Below, piece by piece: positions 1 to 7,796 of a stretch of DNA of 7,796 nucleotides; the first letter of the stretch is position 1; the number at the start of each line of letters is the position of its first letter. The stretch spans positions 1 through 7,796 of the forward strand of contig CALHWR010000082.1 of the NCBI GenBank assembly GCA_938036665.1, written 5' to 3'. The notes beneath the pieces are model-generated. The model saw only the letters and a program-made list of their open reading frames with translations. It was not told the DNA's origin and ran no database searches. This DNA is from an uncultured Collinsella sp. Its GTDB lineage: Bacteria > Actinomycetota > Coriobacteriia > Coriobacteriales > Coriobacteriaceae. The translations under genes and the position numbers were made by a program.

Positions 1-421
1 GAACAATTACGGTCATGCCGGGGATGACGCGCATGAGGGCGATATCCTCGCAGCACTGGTGCGTGGCGCCGTCCTCGCCCACCGAGATGCCGGCGTGCGT
101 GGCACCGATCTTAACGTTGAGGTGCGGGTAGCCGATGGAGTTGCGGACCTGCTCAAAGGCGCGACCGGCAGCGAACATGGCAAAGGTACTCGCGAAGGCA
201 ACACGACCAGTGGTCGCGATACCGGCGGCGACGCCCATCAGGTTGCTCTCGGCAATGCCCACATCGAAGAAGCGGTCGGGGCAAGCGGCCTTAAACTTAC
301 CGGTCTGCGTGGCGGCGGCCAGGTCGGCGTCGAGGACCACAAAGTCATCGTGCTCGTTGGCGAGCTCGACGAGGGCCTCGCCGTAGCTTACACGCGTGGC
401 GATTTTCTTGACGTCTGCCAT
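1..421 (-). CDS. Transketolase, C-terminal subunit (partial, runs off left edge)
   Basis: Only the first 140 residues are visible; a full subunit is usually about 310. This half of a split transketolase carries the pyrimidine-binding domain that activates thiamine diphosphate, and pairs with the N-terminal subunit encoded just upstream. Together they move two-carbon ketol units between sugar phosphates in the non-oxidative pentose phosphate pathway, in the cytoplasm. The frame starts [17 protein letters not shown]. It contains [11 protein letters not shown] (Glu58, the expected Glu that contacts the TPP aminopyrimidine) and then [15 protein letters not shown] (residues 108-122), both typical of the family. 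The ATG at 421-419 follows the upstream stop (425-423) after a single base. AGGAG at 433-429, inside the end of the upstream gene, sits 7 nt before the ATG, so translation is very likely coupled. No frameshift is seen in the visible part. Confidence 0.95.
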   Translation of the reverse strand, partial: MADVKKIATRVSYGEALVELANEHDDFVVLDADLAAATQTGKFKAACPDRFFDVGIAESNLMGVAAGIATTGRVAFASTFAMFAAGRAFEQVRNSIGYPHLNVKIGATHAGISVGEDGATHQCCEDIALMRVIPGMTVIV

Positions 422-422
422 C

Positions 423-1253
423 CTAGAGCTCCTCTCCGGCGGCCGTGAGCTCTGCCATGGCCTGCTCAAACTGTTCATCGTTGGGGGCCTTGCCGTGCCA
501 GCCAACCTGGTTCTCCATAAAGGACACGCCCTTGCCCTTTGTGGTCTCGGCGATAATGGCGGTCGGCTGCCCCTTGGTGGCGCGAGCCTCGGCAAAGGCG
601 GCGCGGATCTGGTCGAAGTCGTTGCCGTCGGCGAGCTCAACCACGTGGAACTTGAACGCGCGGAACTTGTCGGCGAGCGGCATGGGGTCGTTGACCTCCT
701 CGACGGGACCGTCAATCTGAAGGCCGTTGTGGTCGACGATCACGCAGAGGTTATCGAGATGCTGGTTGCCGGCAAACATGGCGGCCTCCCAGACCTGGCC
801 CTCCTCGCTCTCGCCATCACCCAGCAGGGCGTACGTGCGATAAGTATCGCCCCAGTGCTTGGCGGCGAGCGCCATCCCGACGGCGGCGGAGATGCCCTGG
901 CCGAGCGAGCCGGTGGACATGTCGACGCCCGGGGTGTCGTTCATGTTGGGGTGACCCTGCAGGTGGCTGCCGATATGGCGCAGCGTCTTGAGGTCCTCTT
1001 TGGGGAAGAACCCGCGCTCGGCGAGCACGGCGTACAGGCCCGGAGCGCAATGGCCCTTGGAGAGCACAAAACGGTCGCGATCGGCCTTGCGGGGATCGGA
1101 CGGGTCGACGTTCATTTCCTCAAAGTACAGATAGGTCATGATGTCGGCAGCGCCGAGCGAACCGCCCGGATGGCCGGACTTGGCAGCGTGCACGCCGGTG
1201 ACGATGCCCTTCCTTACCTCGTTGGCAACCTTTTTGAGCTCTTCGTCGCTCAT
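423..1253 (-). CDS. Transketolase, N-terminal subunit
   Basis: This 276-residue protein is the diphosphate-binding half of a two-gene transketolase. Visible motifs: SGHPGGSLG at 26-34; SKGH at 65-68; GSLGQG at 115-120; the TPP/Mg motif starting GDGESEEG at 145 and ending at Asn176 in VDHNGLQ; and WHG at 252-254. The length is normal for stand-alone N-terminal subunits, which occur in archaea, Thermotoga, many Firmicutes and Coriobacteria in place of the fused ~660-residue enzyme. The ATG at 1253-1251 has AAAGGAAGG upstream, with AAGGA ending 7 nt before it. The C-terminal subunit follows after one base, so both are made from one mRNA, fitting equimolar assembly. A 207-nt gap separates this gene from the YitT-family gene, so a promoter in that gap is likely. 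All key residues expected in this half are present. Confidence 0.96.
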   Translation of the reverse strand: MSDEELKKVANEVRKGIVTGVHAAKSGHPGGSLGAADIMTYLYFEEMNVDPSDPRKADRDRFVLSKGHCAPGLYAVLAERGFFPKEDLKTLRHIGSHLQGHPNMNDTPGVDMSTGSLGQGISAAVGMALAAKHWGDTYRTYALLGDGESEEGQVWEAAMFAGNQHLDNLCVIVDHNGLQIDGPVEEVNDPMPLADKFRAFKFHVVELADGNDFDQIRAAFAEARATKGQPTAIIAETTKGKGVSFMENQVGWHGKAPNDEQFEQAMAELTAAGEEL

Positions 1254-1338
1254 TGTGCCTTCCTTTCATCCTCATTAGACAAAATGCGCACGGCACCGAA
1301 GGTAATCCCAACACAGCCGCAATGCACGTACGTCATTC

Positions 1339-1344
1339 ATTATG
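1339..1344 (-). promoter_or_regulatory. Candidate -10 element for the transketolase operon
   Basis: In the 207-nt gap between the YitT-family stop and the transketolase start, the minus strand reads CATAAT (5 of 6 matches to TATAAT). It would give a leader of about 79 nt. No convincing -35 lies 16-18 nt upstream. The gap is the only long non-coding space before the operon and no strong terminator is visible in it. The exact site is therefore weak, and read-through from the YitT-family gene is also possible. Confidence 0.2.
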
Positions 1345-1460
1345 CTGGAAACTGATGGCTTTACCAGAGTTTTTATCATTATTTGAACAATTGAGCAGGC
1401 AGAACCGCTGATGAAACGGTTTATCAATGTGAACGTCTTTTGGATGGGACGCGGTCGGCC

Positions 1461-2351
1461 CTACGCGCTAATGTCCTTGAATCCCTCGCCGAAGGCTTCC
1501 GTAACGTCGGCGACCGTCACAATGGCGTGAGGATCGCGCTCGCGCACGATCGTCTTGAGGGTATTGAGCTCCCGACGGCTCACGATGACCATGATCACCG
1601 GCTTCTCGGCACCCGAGTACATGCCAGTCGCCTTAAACTTGGTACAACCACGACCCAGGCCATACATGATATCGGCAGCGATATCGGGGAACTTGTCCGA
1701 GATGATGAGTACCATACGGCGTTTGTTGCCACCATCGACCACGGCATCGATCACGTAGCCGCTAATGACCATCGAAAGGCCTGCATATAGTGCATTTTCG
1801 ATTGAAAAGACCGGAGCCGACAGCGCACATACGGCAACATCGATCGCCATGACGGTCGAGCCCACGGGCAGCGAGGTATTACGCGAGATGATTTGGCCAA
1901 TCGTGTCCGAGCCGCCGGTGTTGGCGCCGGCGCGCAGCACCATGCCATAACCGATGCCCGTGATGATGCCGCCCCACATAGCGGGCAGCATCAGATCGGC
2001 ATGTGCCAGCGGCGCCACAAACGGAGCGAACAGGTCGGTGAAAAAGCCCAGCAGCACAAAGCCCGTCGCCGTCTGCACCACGTAGAACATGCCACCCTCG
2101 CGCATAACGACCAGCAGCAGCAAGGCGTTCATCACGATCGTCTGAATACCAACGGGAAGCGATAGACCGCGCGATGCGCCGACCGCCTGGATAATGGTGG
2201 CAAGGCCCGTAACGCCACCGGCAGCAAGGCCGTTGGGAATCAAAAACAGGTCGGTCGCAATAGCGGCCAGAGCGCACCCCAACATAATCTGGGGCAGGTC
2301 GTGAAAGAAGTTCATCGAAAGAATACGCTTAATGTCCAGACGATATGCCAT
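1461..2351 (-). CDS. YitT-family integral membrane protein (DUF161 + DUF2179)
   Basis: A 296-residue member of the YitT family, which is widespread in Gram-positives and mostly uncharacterised. About six hydrophobic segments span roughly residues 22-40, 70-84, 92-110, 122-142, 164-184 and 187-206. They include the family-typical IPNGLAAGGVTGLA (38-51) and AGANTGGSDTIGQ (141-153). From about residue 211 there is a soluble DUF2179-type domain, starting KRRMVLIISDK and ending near VTEAFGEGF. A longer reading from ATG 2375 is open, but its extra eight codons lie inside a terminator hairpin. The ATG at 2351 follows GAGGGAGG with proper spacing, so I choose it. The upstream terminator leaves no room for a promoter directly before the RBS, so expression must depend on read-through or on a promoter upstream of the hairpin. 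The substrate, if it is a transporter, cannot be told from sequence. Confidence 0.9.
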   Translation of the reverse strand: MAYRLDIKRILSMNFFHDLPQIMLGCALAAIATDLFLIPNGLAAGGVTGLATIIQAVGASRGLSLPVGIQTIVMNALLLLVVMREGGMFYVVQTATGFVLLGFFTDLFAPFVAPLAHADLMLPAMWGGIITGIGYGMVLRAGANTGGSDTIGQIISRNTSLPVGSTVMAIDVAVCALSAPVFSIENALYAGLSMVISGYVIDAVVDGGNKRRMVLIISDKFPDIAADIMYGLGRGCTKFKATGMYSGAEKPVIMVIVSRRELNTLKTIVRERDPHAIVTVADVTEAFGEGFKDISA

Positions 2352-2363
2352 GCTGCCTCCCTC

Positions 2364-2391
2364 AAAAAAGCGCACCCAAACGGATGCGCTT
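2364..2391 (-). terminator. Intrinsic terminator after prfB, abutting the YitT-family RBS
   Basis: In minus-strand RNA a 10-bp stem (AAGCGCATCC with GGGUGCGCUU, one U-G wobble) closes a GUUU loop. The minus strand then runs straight on as TTTTTT (counted to include the stem's last two bases). The wobble would be an A-C mismatch if read on the plus strand, which shows the minus strand is the functional one. It ends transcription from secA-prfB. Only 2 nt separate the T-run from the GGGAGG of the next gene. It shares an 18-nt core with the terminator at 6703-6744. Confidence 0.85.
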
Positions 2392-2440
2392 CGAACTTCT
2401 TGCTGTATTCGATTCTACCGATTCGCCGGACAAAAACCAC

Positions 2441-2452
2441 CCCTGCGCAGGG
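2441..2452. repeat. 12-bp perfect palindrome in the prfB-yitT spacer
   Basis: CCCTGCGCAGGG is perfectly self-complementary and can fold as CCCT/AGGG around GCGC. On the minus strand it sits inside AAACC...GGTTTTT, so it could be a weak extra terminator or part of a leader structure upstream of the main terminator. A further hairpin, CATCGG (2492-2497) with CCGATG (2509-2514), lies just after the prfB stop and has no T-run. No role is shown for either. Confidence 0.35.
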
Positions 2453-2516
2453 TTTATTCCGGATACAAACCCGTCCAACCGTTGGGCTTAGCATCGGCTT
2501 GAAGCCGCCCGATGTT

Positions 2517-3664
2517 TTAGATCTCCGAGCCTTCTGCATCGGCGTTGCCAGTGGCCCAGCGATGGTAGCCAATAACAAACGGGTCCAGGTCGCCATCGTC
2601 AAGAACTGCCTCGACGTTGCTGGTCTCCACGCCCGTACGCAGGTCCTTAACCATCTGGTACGGGTAGAGCACGTAGCTGCGGATCTGGTTGCCAAAACCA
2701 ATCGTGGTCTTGGGTCCGCGAATCTCGTCCAGGGCCTCGGCACGCTTCTCGAGCTCAATCTCGTACAGGCGAGCCTTGAGGATCTGCATGCACGCGGCCT
2801 TGTTCTGGATCTGGCTGCGCTCGTTTTGGCAGGTAACCACAATGCCGCTGGGGAAATGCGTCACGCGCACGGCGGAGTCGGTGGTGTTAACGCCCTGACC
2901 GCCCGGGCCGCTCGCGTGGTACACGTCCACGCGGATGTCATCGGGACTGATTTCGATGTCGATATCATCGGGTAGCACGGGGATGACCTCGACGCCGGCA
3001 AACGTGGTCTGGCGGCGCTTCTTGTCGTCGGTGGGGCTAATGCGAACCAAGCGGTGGACGCCGGCCTCGGCGCGCAGCATGCCAAATGCGTCCTTGCCCT
3101 CGACGGTAAAGGTCGCGCGGTCGATGCCGATGACCTCGGCTGCGGGACAGTCGTTGATGGTGACCTTCCAGCCGCGACGCTGGCAGTACTTCATGTACAT
3201 CTTAAAGAGCATGAAGGTCCAGTCCTGGGCCTCCAGACCACCCTGTCCGGGCTTGATGGTCACAATGGCATCGCCGTGATCGAACTCACCGGTAAACCAG
3301 CTCGAAAGCTCAAGCTCATCGATGACACGTGCCAGGCGCTCAGCCGTGGCTGTAGCCTCCTCGCGCAATGCGACGGCGTCGGGGTCATCCCCCATCTCCT
3401 CGGCAAGCTCCAGCGCAGCGCGGGCATCGGAAAGCTCGCCGCGCGCGGTGTCCACGGCAGCGATATCTTCCTTGGTGCGCGCGATCTCCTCCATCGTGGC
3501 GCGAGCGGCATCGGCGTCGTCCCAAAAGCCCGGGGCGACGCTTTTGGCCTCGAGCTCCGTTACGCGGGTGCGCTTCTCGTCCAAATGGAGGTACGACTCA
3601 ACCTCACCGAGCCGGTCCGCAAACGCGTCCAGCTCGGCGGGCGTTACCTCTAAAGCCTCAGCCA

Positions 3665-3665
<1 letters not shown>
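2517..3665 (-). CDS. prfB: Peptide chain release factor 2 (RF2)
   Basis: A 382-residue class I release factor that reads UGA and UAA in the ribosomal A site and triggers peptidyl-tRNA hydrolysis. A helical N-terminal domain (about 1-115) precedes the core. ASGPGGQGVN at 251-260 carries the catalytic GGQ at 255-257. RSQIQNKAACMQIL (283-296) and the C-terminal end are typical of RF2. The stop-codon tripeptide position reads SPT (210-212), where RF2 normally has SPF. Unlike many prfB genes, there is no in-frame UGA near codon 25: the region reads straight through as ESYLHLDEK, so autoregulation by +1 frameshifting is absent. The ATG shares one base with the secA stop (TAATG), and AGGA ends 7 nt upstream, indicating translational coupling with secA. 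An intrinsic terminator follows about 125 nt after the stop. Confidence 0.97.
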
Positions 3666-6472
<2,807 letters not shown>

Positions 6473-6479
6473 GTGGTTT

Positions 6480-6484
6480 TCCTT
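6480..6484 (-). promoter_or_regulatory. Ribosome binding site that sets the secA start
   Basis: AAGGA on the minus strand ends 7 nt before the ATG at 6472. The same 7-nt spacing occurs before prfB, both transketolase genes and the 6780-7238 ORF. The in-frame ATG at 6493 has only GGCGTGGGCG before it, and the ATG at 6463 is too close to any purine run. The shorter reading, beginning MGFMSKLL, is therefore favoured. Confidence 0.7.
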
Positions 6485-6533
6485 TTTGGCCATCGCCCAC
6501 GCCGTGCAGCTGCGGGCGAGTTAAACACAGATG

Positions 6534-6539
6534 ATTGTA
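6534..6539 (-). promoter_or_regulatory. Candidate -10 element of the secA-prfB promoter
   Basis: The minus strand reads TACAAT (5 of 6 matches to TATAAT) about 60 nt upstream of the secA start. It lies downstream of the terminator at 6703-6744, where a secA promoter is required. No good -35 is found 16-18 nt upstream, which is common in high-GC Gram-positives. The predicted transcript would start near 6527 and have a leader of about 55 nt. A GC-rich hairpin (CGCCC 6494-6498 with GGGCG 6514-6518, plus two inner pairs) would sit in that leader. Confidence 0.35.
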
Positions 6540-6566
6540 CTTTAGCCAAACAAGGCGCGGCCTATA

Positions 6567-6582
6567 CGGTCGACCTCGACCG
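6567..6582. repeat. 16-bp interrupted palindrome upstream of the secA promoter
   Basis: CGGTCGA and TCGACCG flank a 2-nt centre (CC), a perfect 7-bp inverted repeat. The 2-nt spacing is too short for an RNA hairpin but suits a dimeric DNA-binding protein. Its centre is about 47 bp upstream of the predicted secA transcription start, a position where an activator or repressor could act. No known regulator consensus is recognised. Confidence 0.45.
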
Positions 6583-6605
6583 CCACGTAATAACTATGAC
6601 CAACC

Positions 6606-6634
6606 TGCCACAATGGGACAGGTTTATTTTGGCA
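6606..6634 (+). repeat. Hairpin element copy 1, GGGACAGGTT loop
   Basis: Arms TGCCA (6606-6610) and TGGCA (6630-6634) pair perfectly around the 19-nt loop CAATGGGACAGGTTTATTT. The loop matches that of copy 2 at 15 of 19 positions, including an unbroken GGGACAGGTT. An alternative fold pairs AACCTG (6602-6607) with CAGGTT (6619-6624). It is listed on the plus strand because the loop motif reads there; the functional strand is not known. GGGACAGG-type hairpins recall REP-like repeats associated with Y1 transposases, but that is inference only. Confidence 0.55.
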
Positions 6635-6669
6635 AGTTTTATCTGAGCAAACGCCGTCTCTCTGCCATG

Positions 6670-6700
6670 TGGTGCCACGGGGACAGGTTAGTTTGCACCA
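6670..6700 (+). repeat. Hairpin element copy 2, GGGACAGGTT loop
   Basis: Arms TGGTGC (6670-6675) and GCACCA (6695-6700) pair perfectly (6 bp) around the 19-nt loop CACGGGGACAGGTTAGTTT. It has the same orientation and loop length as copy 1, with the loop starting 65 bp further right. Of the five inner base pairs, four differ from copy 1 yet all still pair, so the stem structure is kept while its sequence changes. The element ends just before the T-run of the adjacent terminator. Confidence 0.6.
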
Positions 6701-6702
6701 AT

Positions 6703-6744
6703 AAAAAGAAAAGGGCCGCGCACCCAAACGGATGCACGGCCCTT
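6703..6744 (-). terminator. Strong intrinsic terminator after the DapA-like/Ala-rich ORF
   Basis: In minus-strand RNA a 15-bp stem beginning AAGGGCCG closes a GUUU loop and is followed by TTTTCTTTTT (counted to include the stem's last two bases). Two G-U pairs (6719/6736 and 6723/6732) would be A-C mismatches on the plus strand, so the minus strand is functional. It lies 35 nt after the stop codon at 6780. It separates the right-hand genes from secA and shares the core GCATCCGTTTGGGTGCGC with the terminator at 2364-2391. Confidence 0.92.
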
Positions 6745-6779
6745 ATGCCATGAATGCGAGTGATTCCGCGGCGAGCTAT

Positions 6780-7238
6780 TTACTCAGCAGCCTCGGTGGT
6801 CTCGGCCTCGGCAGCGGCCTCCTCGACGGGAGCCTCTGCGGGAGCCTCGGCAGCCTGCTTGGCAGCCTCCTCGGCGAACTTAGCAGCACGCTTAGCCTTC
6901 TCGGCGGCCTTAGCCTCAGCGGCGGCCTTGCGAGCGGCCTCGGCCTCAGCAGCCTTGGCGGCCTTGGCAGATTCGATGGCCTCATAAACGCCCAGCTCCA
7001 CAACGCCCGCGATGACGGGAACTCTGTGGTCGATGACCTTGACGGCCAGCTCTAAGATCTTCGTGCGCGCGGCCTTGGGCACGGCGGTATTTTCGCCGGT
7101 GCCGCCCAGCAGCAGAAGGCTGCCCGCGCCCTTGCTGATCTGGTCCTCCAGAATGGCGGTGAGCGCCTTTTCGTTGACCGTTACGCCGTCGGCCAGCATC
7201 GGGGAGATGACAGCCGTCATAATACCGAGATTTTTCAT
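6780..7238 (-). CDS. Chimeric ORF: truncated DapA-family aldolase N-terminus with Ala/Glu/Lys-rich tail
   Basis: 152 residues. Residues 1-96 resemble the start of the dihydrodipicolinate synthase / N-acetylneuraminate lyase family (pyruvate-dependent TIM-barrel aldolases, about 290-300 residues): MKNLGIMTAVISPMLADG, then GGTGEN at 45-50 (the pyruvate-carboxylate loop, usually GTTGE or GSTGE), then VPVIAGV at 73-79 and YEAIESAKAAK. After that the barrel stops. The remaining ~55 residues are Ala, Glu, Lys and Pro in repeated AEA/KAA runs, probably helical. The Schiff-base Lys and the catalytic Tyr, which lie further on in the family, are missing, so aldolase activity is not expected. No GCG is used for the 31 Ala of the tail, against 4 of 11 in the aldolase part. 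The start has AGGAAGGAG ending 7 nt upstream, and the gene begins 20 nt after the dehydrogenase stop. It may be a recombined remnant or an assembly junction. Confidence 0.75.
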   Translation of the reverse strand: MKNLGIMTAVISPMLADGVTVNEKALTAILEDQISKGAGSLLLLGGTGENTAVPKAARTKILELAVKVIDHRVPVIAGVVELGVYEAIESAKAAKAAEAEAARKAAAEAKAAEKAKRAAKFAEEAAKQAAEAPAEAPVEEAAAEAETTEAAE

Positions 7239-7258
7239 AGCAAAGCTCCTTCCTGTGA

Positions 7259-7796
7259 TCAGACTCTCTTGGTCTGAATCATTTTCTTGTTGGCAAAGTT
7301 GTAGCCGGTCTCCAGCGCCTCGAACACCGTGCGGGCGAGGATCTTGGAGATGCGAATGAGCGCGTCGACGGTGTTGCCGCCCAGGTGCGGCGTGAAGATG
7401 ACGTTGGGCAGCGAGAGCAGCGGCTCGTCCTGCTCCGGCGGCTCCTTTTCGAGCACGTCCAGCATGGCCGAGGCGATCTCGTGGTCAACGAGCGCCTGAT
7501 AGAGCGCCTTCTGGTCCACGACAGGCCCGCGGCTGAGGTTGATGAGTGAGGCCGTGGGCTTCATCTGGCGGAACTGCTCGGTGGAGATCATGCCGCGCGT
7601 TTCCGGCGTGAGGTGCAGCTGGATCGTGACATAGTCGGCCTCGCGAAGGCCCACTTCCAGCGGGTCCGCCTTCGTGACGCCCAGCGCGGCCATCTGCTTG
7701 GAGGTGACGAAGGGATCGAAGGCCATGACCTTCATGCCGAAGGCCTGCGCTTTCGCCGCAACATCGCGTCCGATGCGGCCGAAGCCGATGATGAGC
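7259..7796 (-). CDS. D-2-hydroxyacid dehydrogenase, C-terminal part (partial, runs off right edge)
   Basis: The last 178 residues of an NAD-dependent D-isomer 2-hydroxyacid dehydrogenase (SerA/phosphoglycerate dehydrogenase superfamily). The visible part begins in the Rossmann fold, GFGRIGRDVAAKA (4-16 of the fragment). Asp27 at the end of the second strand suggests preference for NAD over NADP. The expected active-site residues are present: Arg89 in NLSRGPVVD, Glu118 in EKEPPEQD and His137 in TPHLGGNT. No ACT domain follows, so this is not the long regulated form of SerA. The substrate (3-phosphoglycerate, glyoxylate/hydroxypyruvate or another 2-keto acid) cannot be decided. Being in one operon with a DapA-family gene start suggests the two once served a sugar-acid or keto-acid route. 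The frame is open to the window edge, so the true start lies outside. Confidence 0.92.
   Translation of the reverse strand, partial: LIIGFGRIGRDVAAKAQAFGMKVMAFDPFVTSKQMAALGVTKADPLEVGLREADYVTIQLHLTPETRGMISTEQFRQMKPTASLINLSRGPVVDQKALYQALVDHEIASAMLDVLEKEPPEQDEPLLSLPNVIFTPHLGGNTVDALIRISKILARTVFEALETGYNFANKKMIQTKRV

Larger units (their letters stand above)
6473..6779. other. 307-nt intergenic region upstream of secA
   Basis: No coding region is supported here. Read from the right (upstream) end it holds, in order: 35 nt after the stop of the chimeric ORF, the intrinsic terminator (6744-6703), hairpin element 2 (6700-6670), hairpin element 1 (6634-6606), a 16-bp palindrome (6582-6567), the candidate secA -10 (6539-6534), the leader hairpin (6518-6494) and the secA RBS. 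Short open frames on either strand match no motif I recognise. In Bacillus-type order an hpf/raiA gene often precedes secA; none is present here. Confidence 0.6.

Noticed and set aside
396..1355. A 319-codon plus-strand frame opposite the transketolase N-terminal subunit
   Set aside because: It mirrors the real gene, has no ribosome site and shows no recognisable motif.
2352..2375. Extended start of the YitT-family protein at ATG 2375
   Set aside because: These codons lie in the terminator hairpin and T-run. The strong RBS points to the ATG at 2351.
3580..3600. Programmed +1 frameshift site in prfB
   Set aside because: The region reads TAC CTC CAT TTG GAC in frame with no UGA, so one continuous frame covers the full protein.
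3054..3653. A 199-codon plus-strand frame opposite prfB
   Set aside because: It is a reverse-strand shadow of the RF2 gene without independent support.
6473..6493. Extended secA start at ATG 6493
   Set aside because: There is no ribosome site before it, while AAGGA with 7-nt spacing serves the ATG at 6472.
6602..6700. CRISPR-like repeat pair
   Set aside because: Only two copies, the arms differ, and there is no regular spacer array or cas gene in the window.
6780..6970. Histone H1-like or ribosomal-protein gene encoded by the Ala-rich part alone
   Set aside because: There is no ATG/GTG/TTG with a ribosome site inside the tail, and the frame is continuous with the aldolase start. The resemblance is compositional only.

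Overview
All six genes in this window lie on the minus strand, so transcription runs from the right end to the left. The sequence is GC-rich. Several traits together suggest a high-GC Gram-positive of the Actinomycetota, most likely class Coriobacteriia (Collinsella-like): secA followed directly by prfB, an RF2 gene without the programmed frameshift, a transketolase split into two genes, and a SecA with the C-terminal zinc motif. The taxonomic placement is inference from gene content and protein feel; no search was run.

Layout in transcription order. (1) 7796-7259: C-terminal part of a D-2-hydroxyacid dehydrogenase, cut by the window edge. (2) 7238-6780: an odd 152-residue ORF, coupled to it by 20 nt. 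Its first ~90 residues are the start of a DapA-family aldolase barrel; the rest is an Ala/Glu/Lys-rich tail. A strong intrinsic terminator follows. (3) 6779-6473: a 307-nt intergenic region holding that terminator, two related hairpin elements with covarying stems, a 16-bp palindrome and a candidate secA promoter. (4) 6472-3665 secA and 3665-2517 prfB, overlapping by one base (TAATG). (5) 2516-2352: a leader/terminator region whose intrinsic terminator abuts the RBS of the next gene. (6) 2351-1461: a YitT-family membrane protein. (7) 1253-423 and 421-1: the N- and C-terminal subunits of a split transketolase, one base apart; the second is cut by the window edge.

Functionally the central part is housekeeping: the protein export motor, termination at UGA/UAA, and the non-oxidative pentose phosphate pathway. 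The right end looks like catabolic or acid-metabolism genes joined to something else.

I see no clear new multi-gene system. The points most worth a second look are the chimeric aldolase/Ala-rich ORF (a real recombination product or an assembly junction), the paired covarying hairpins upstream of secA, two terminators sharing an identical 18-nt core, the terminator pressed against the yitT-family RBS, and an SPT tripeptide in RF2 where SPF is usual.
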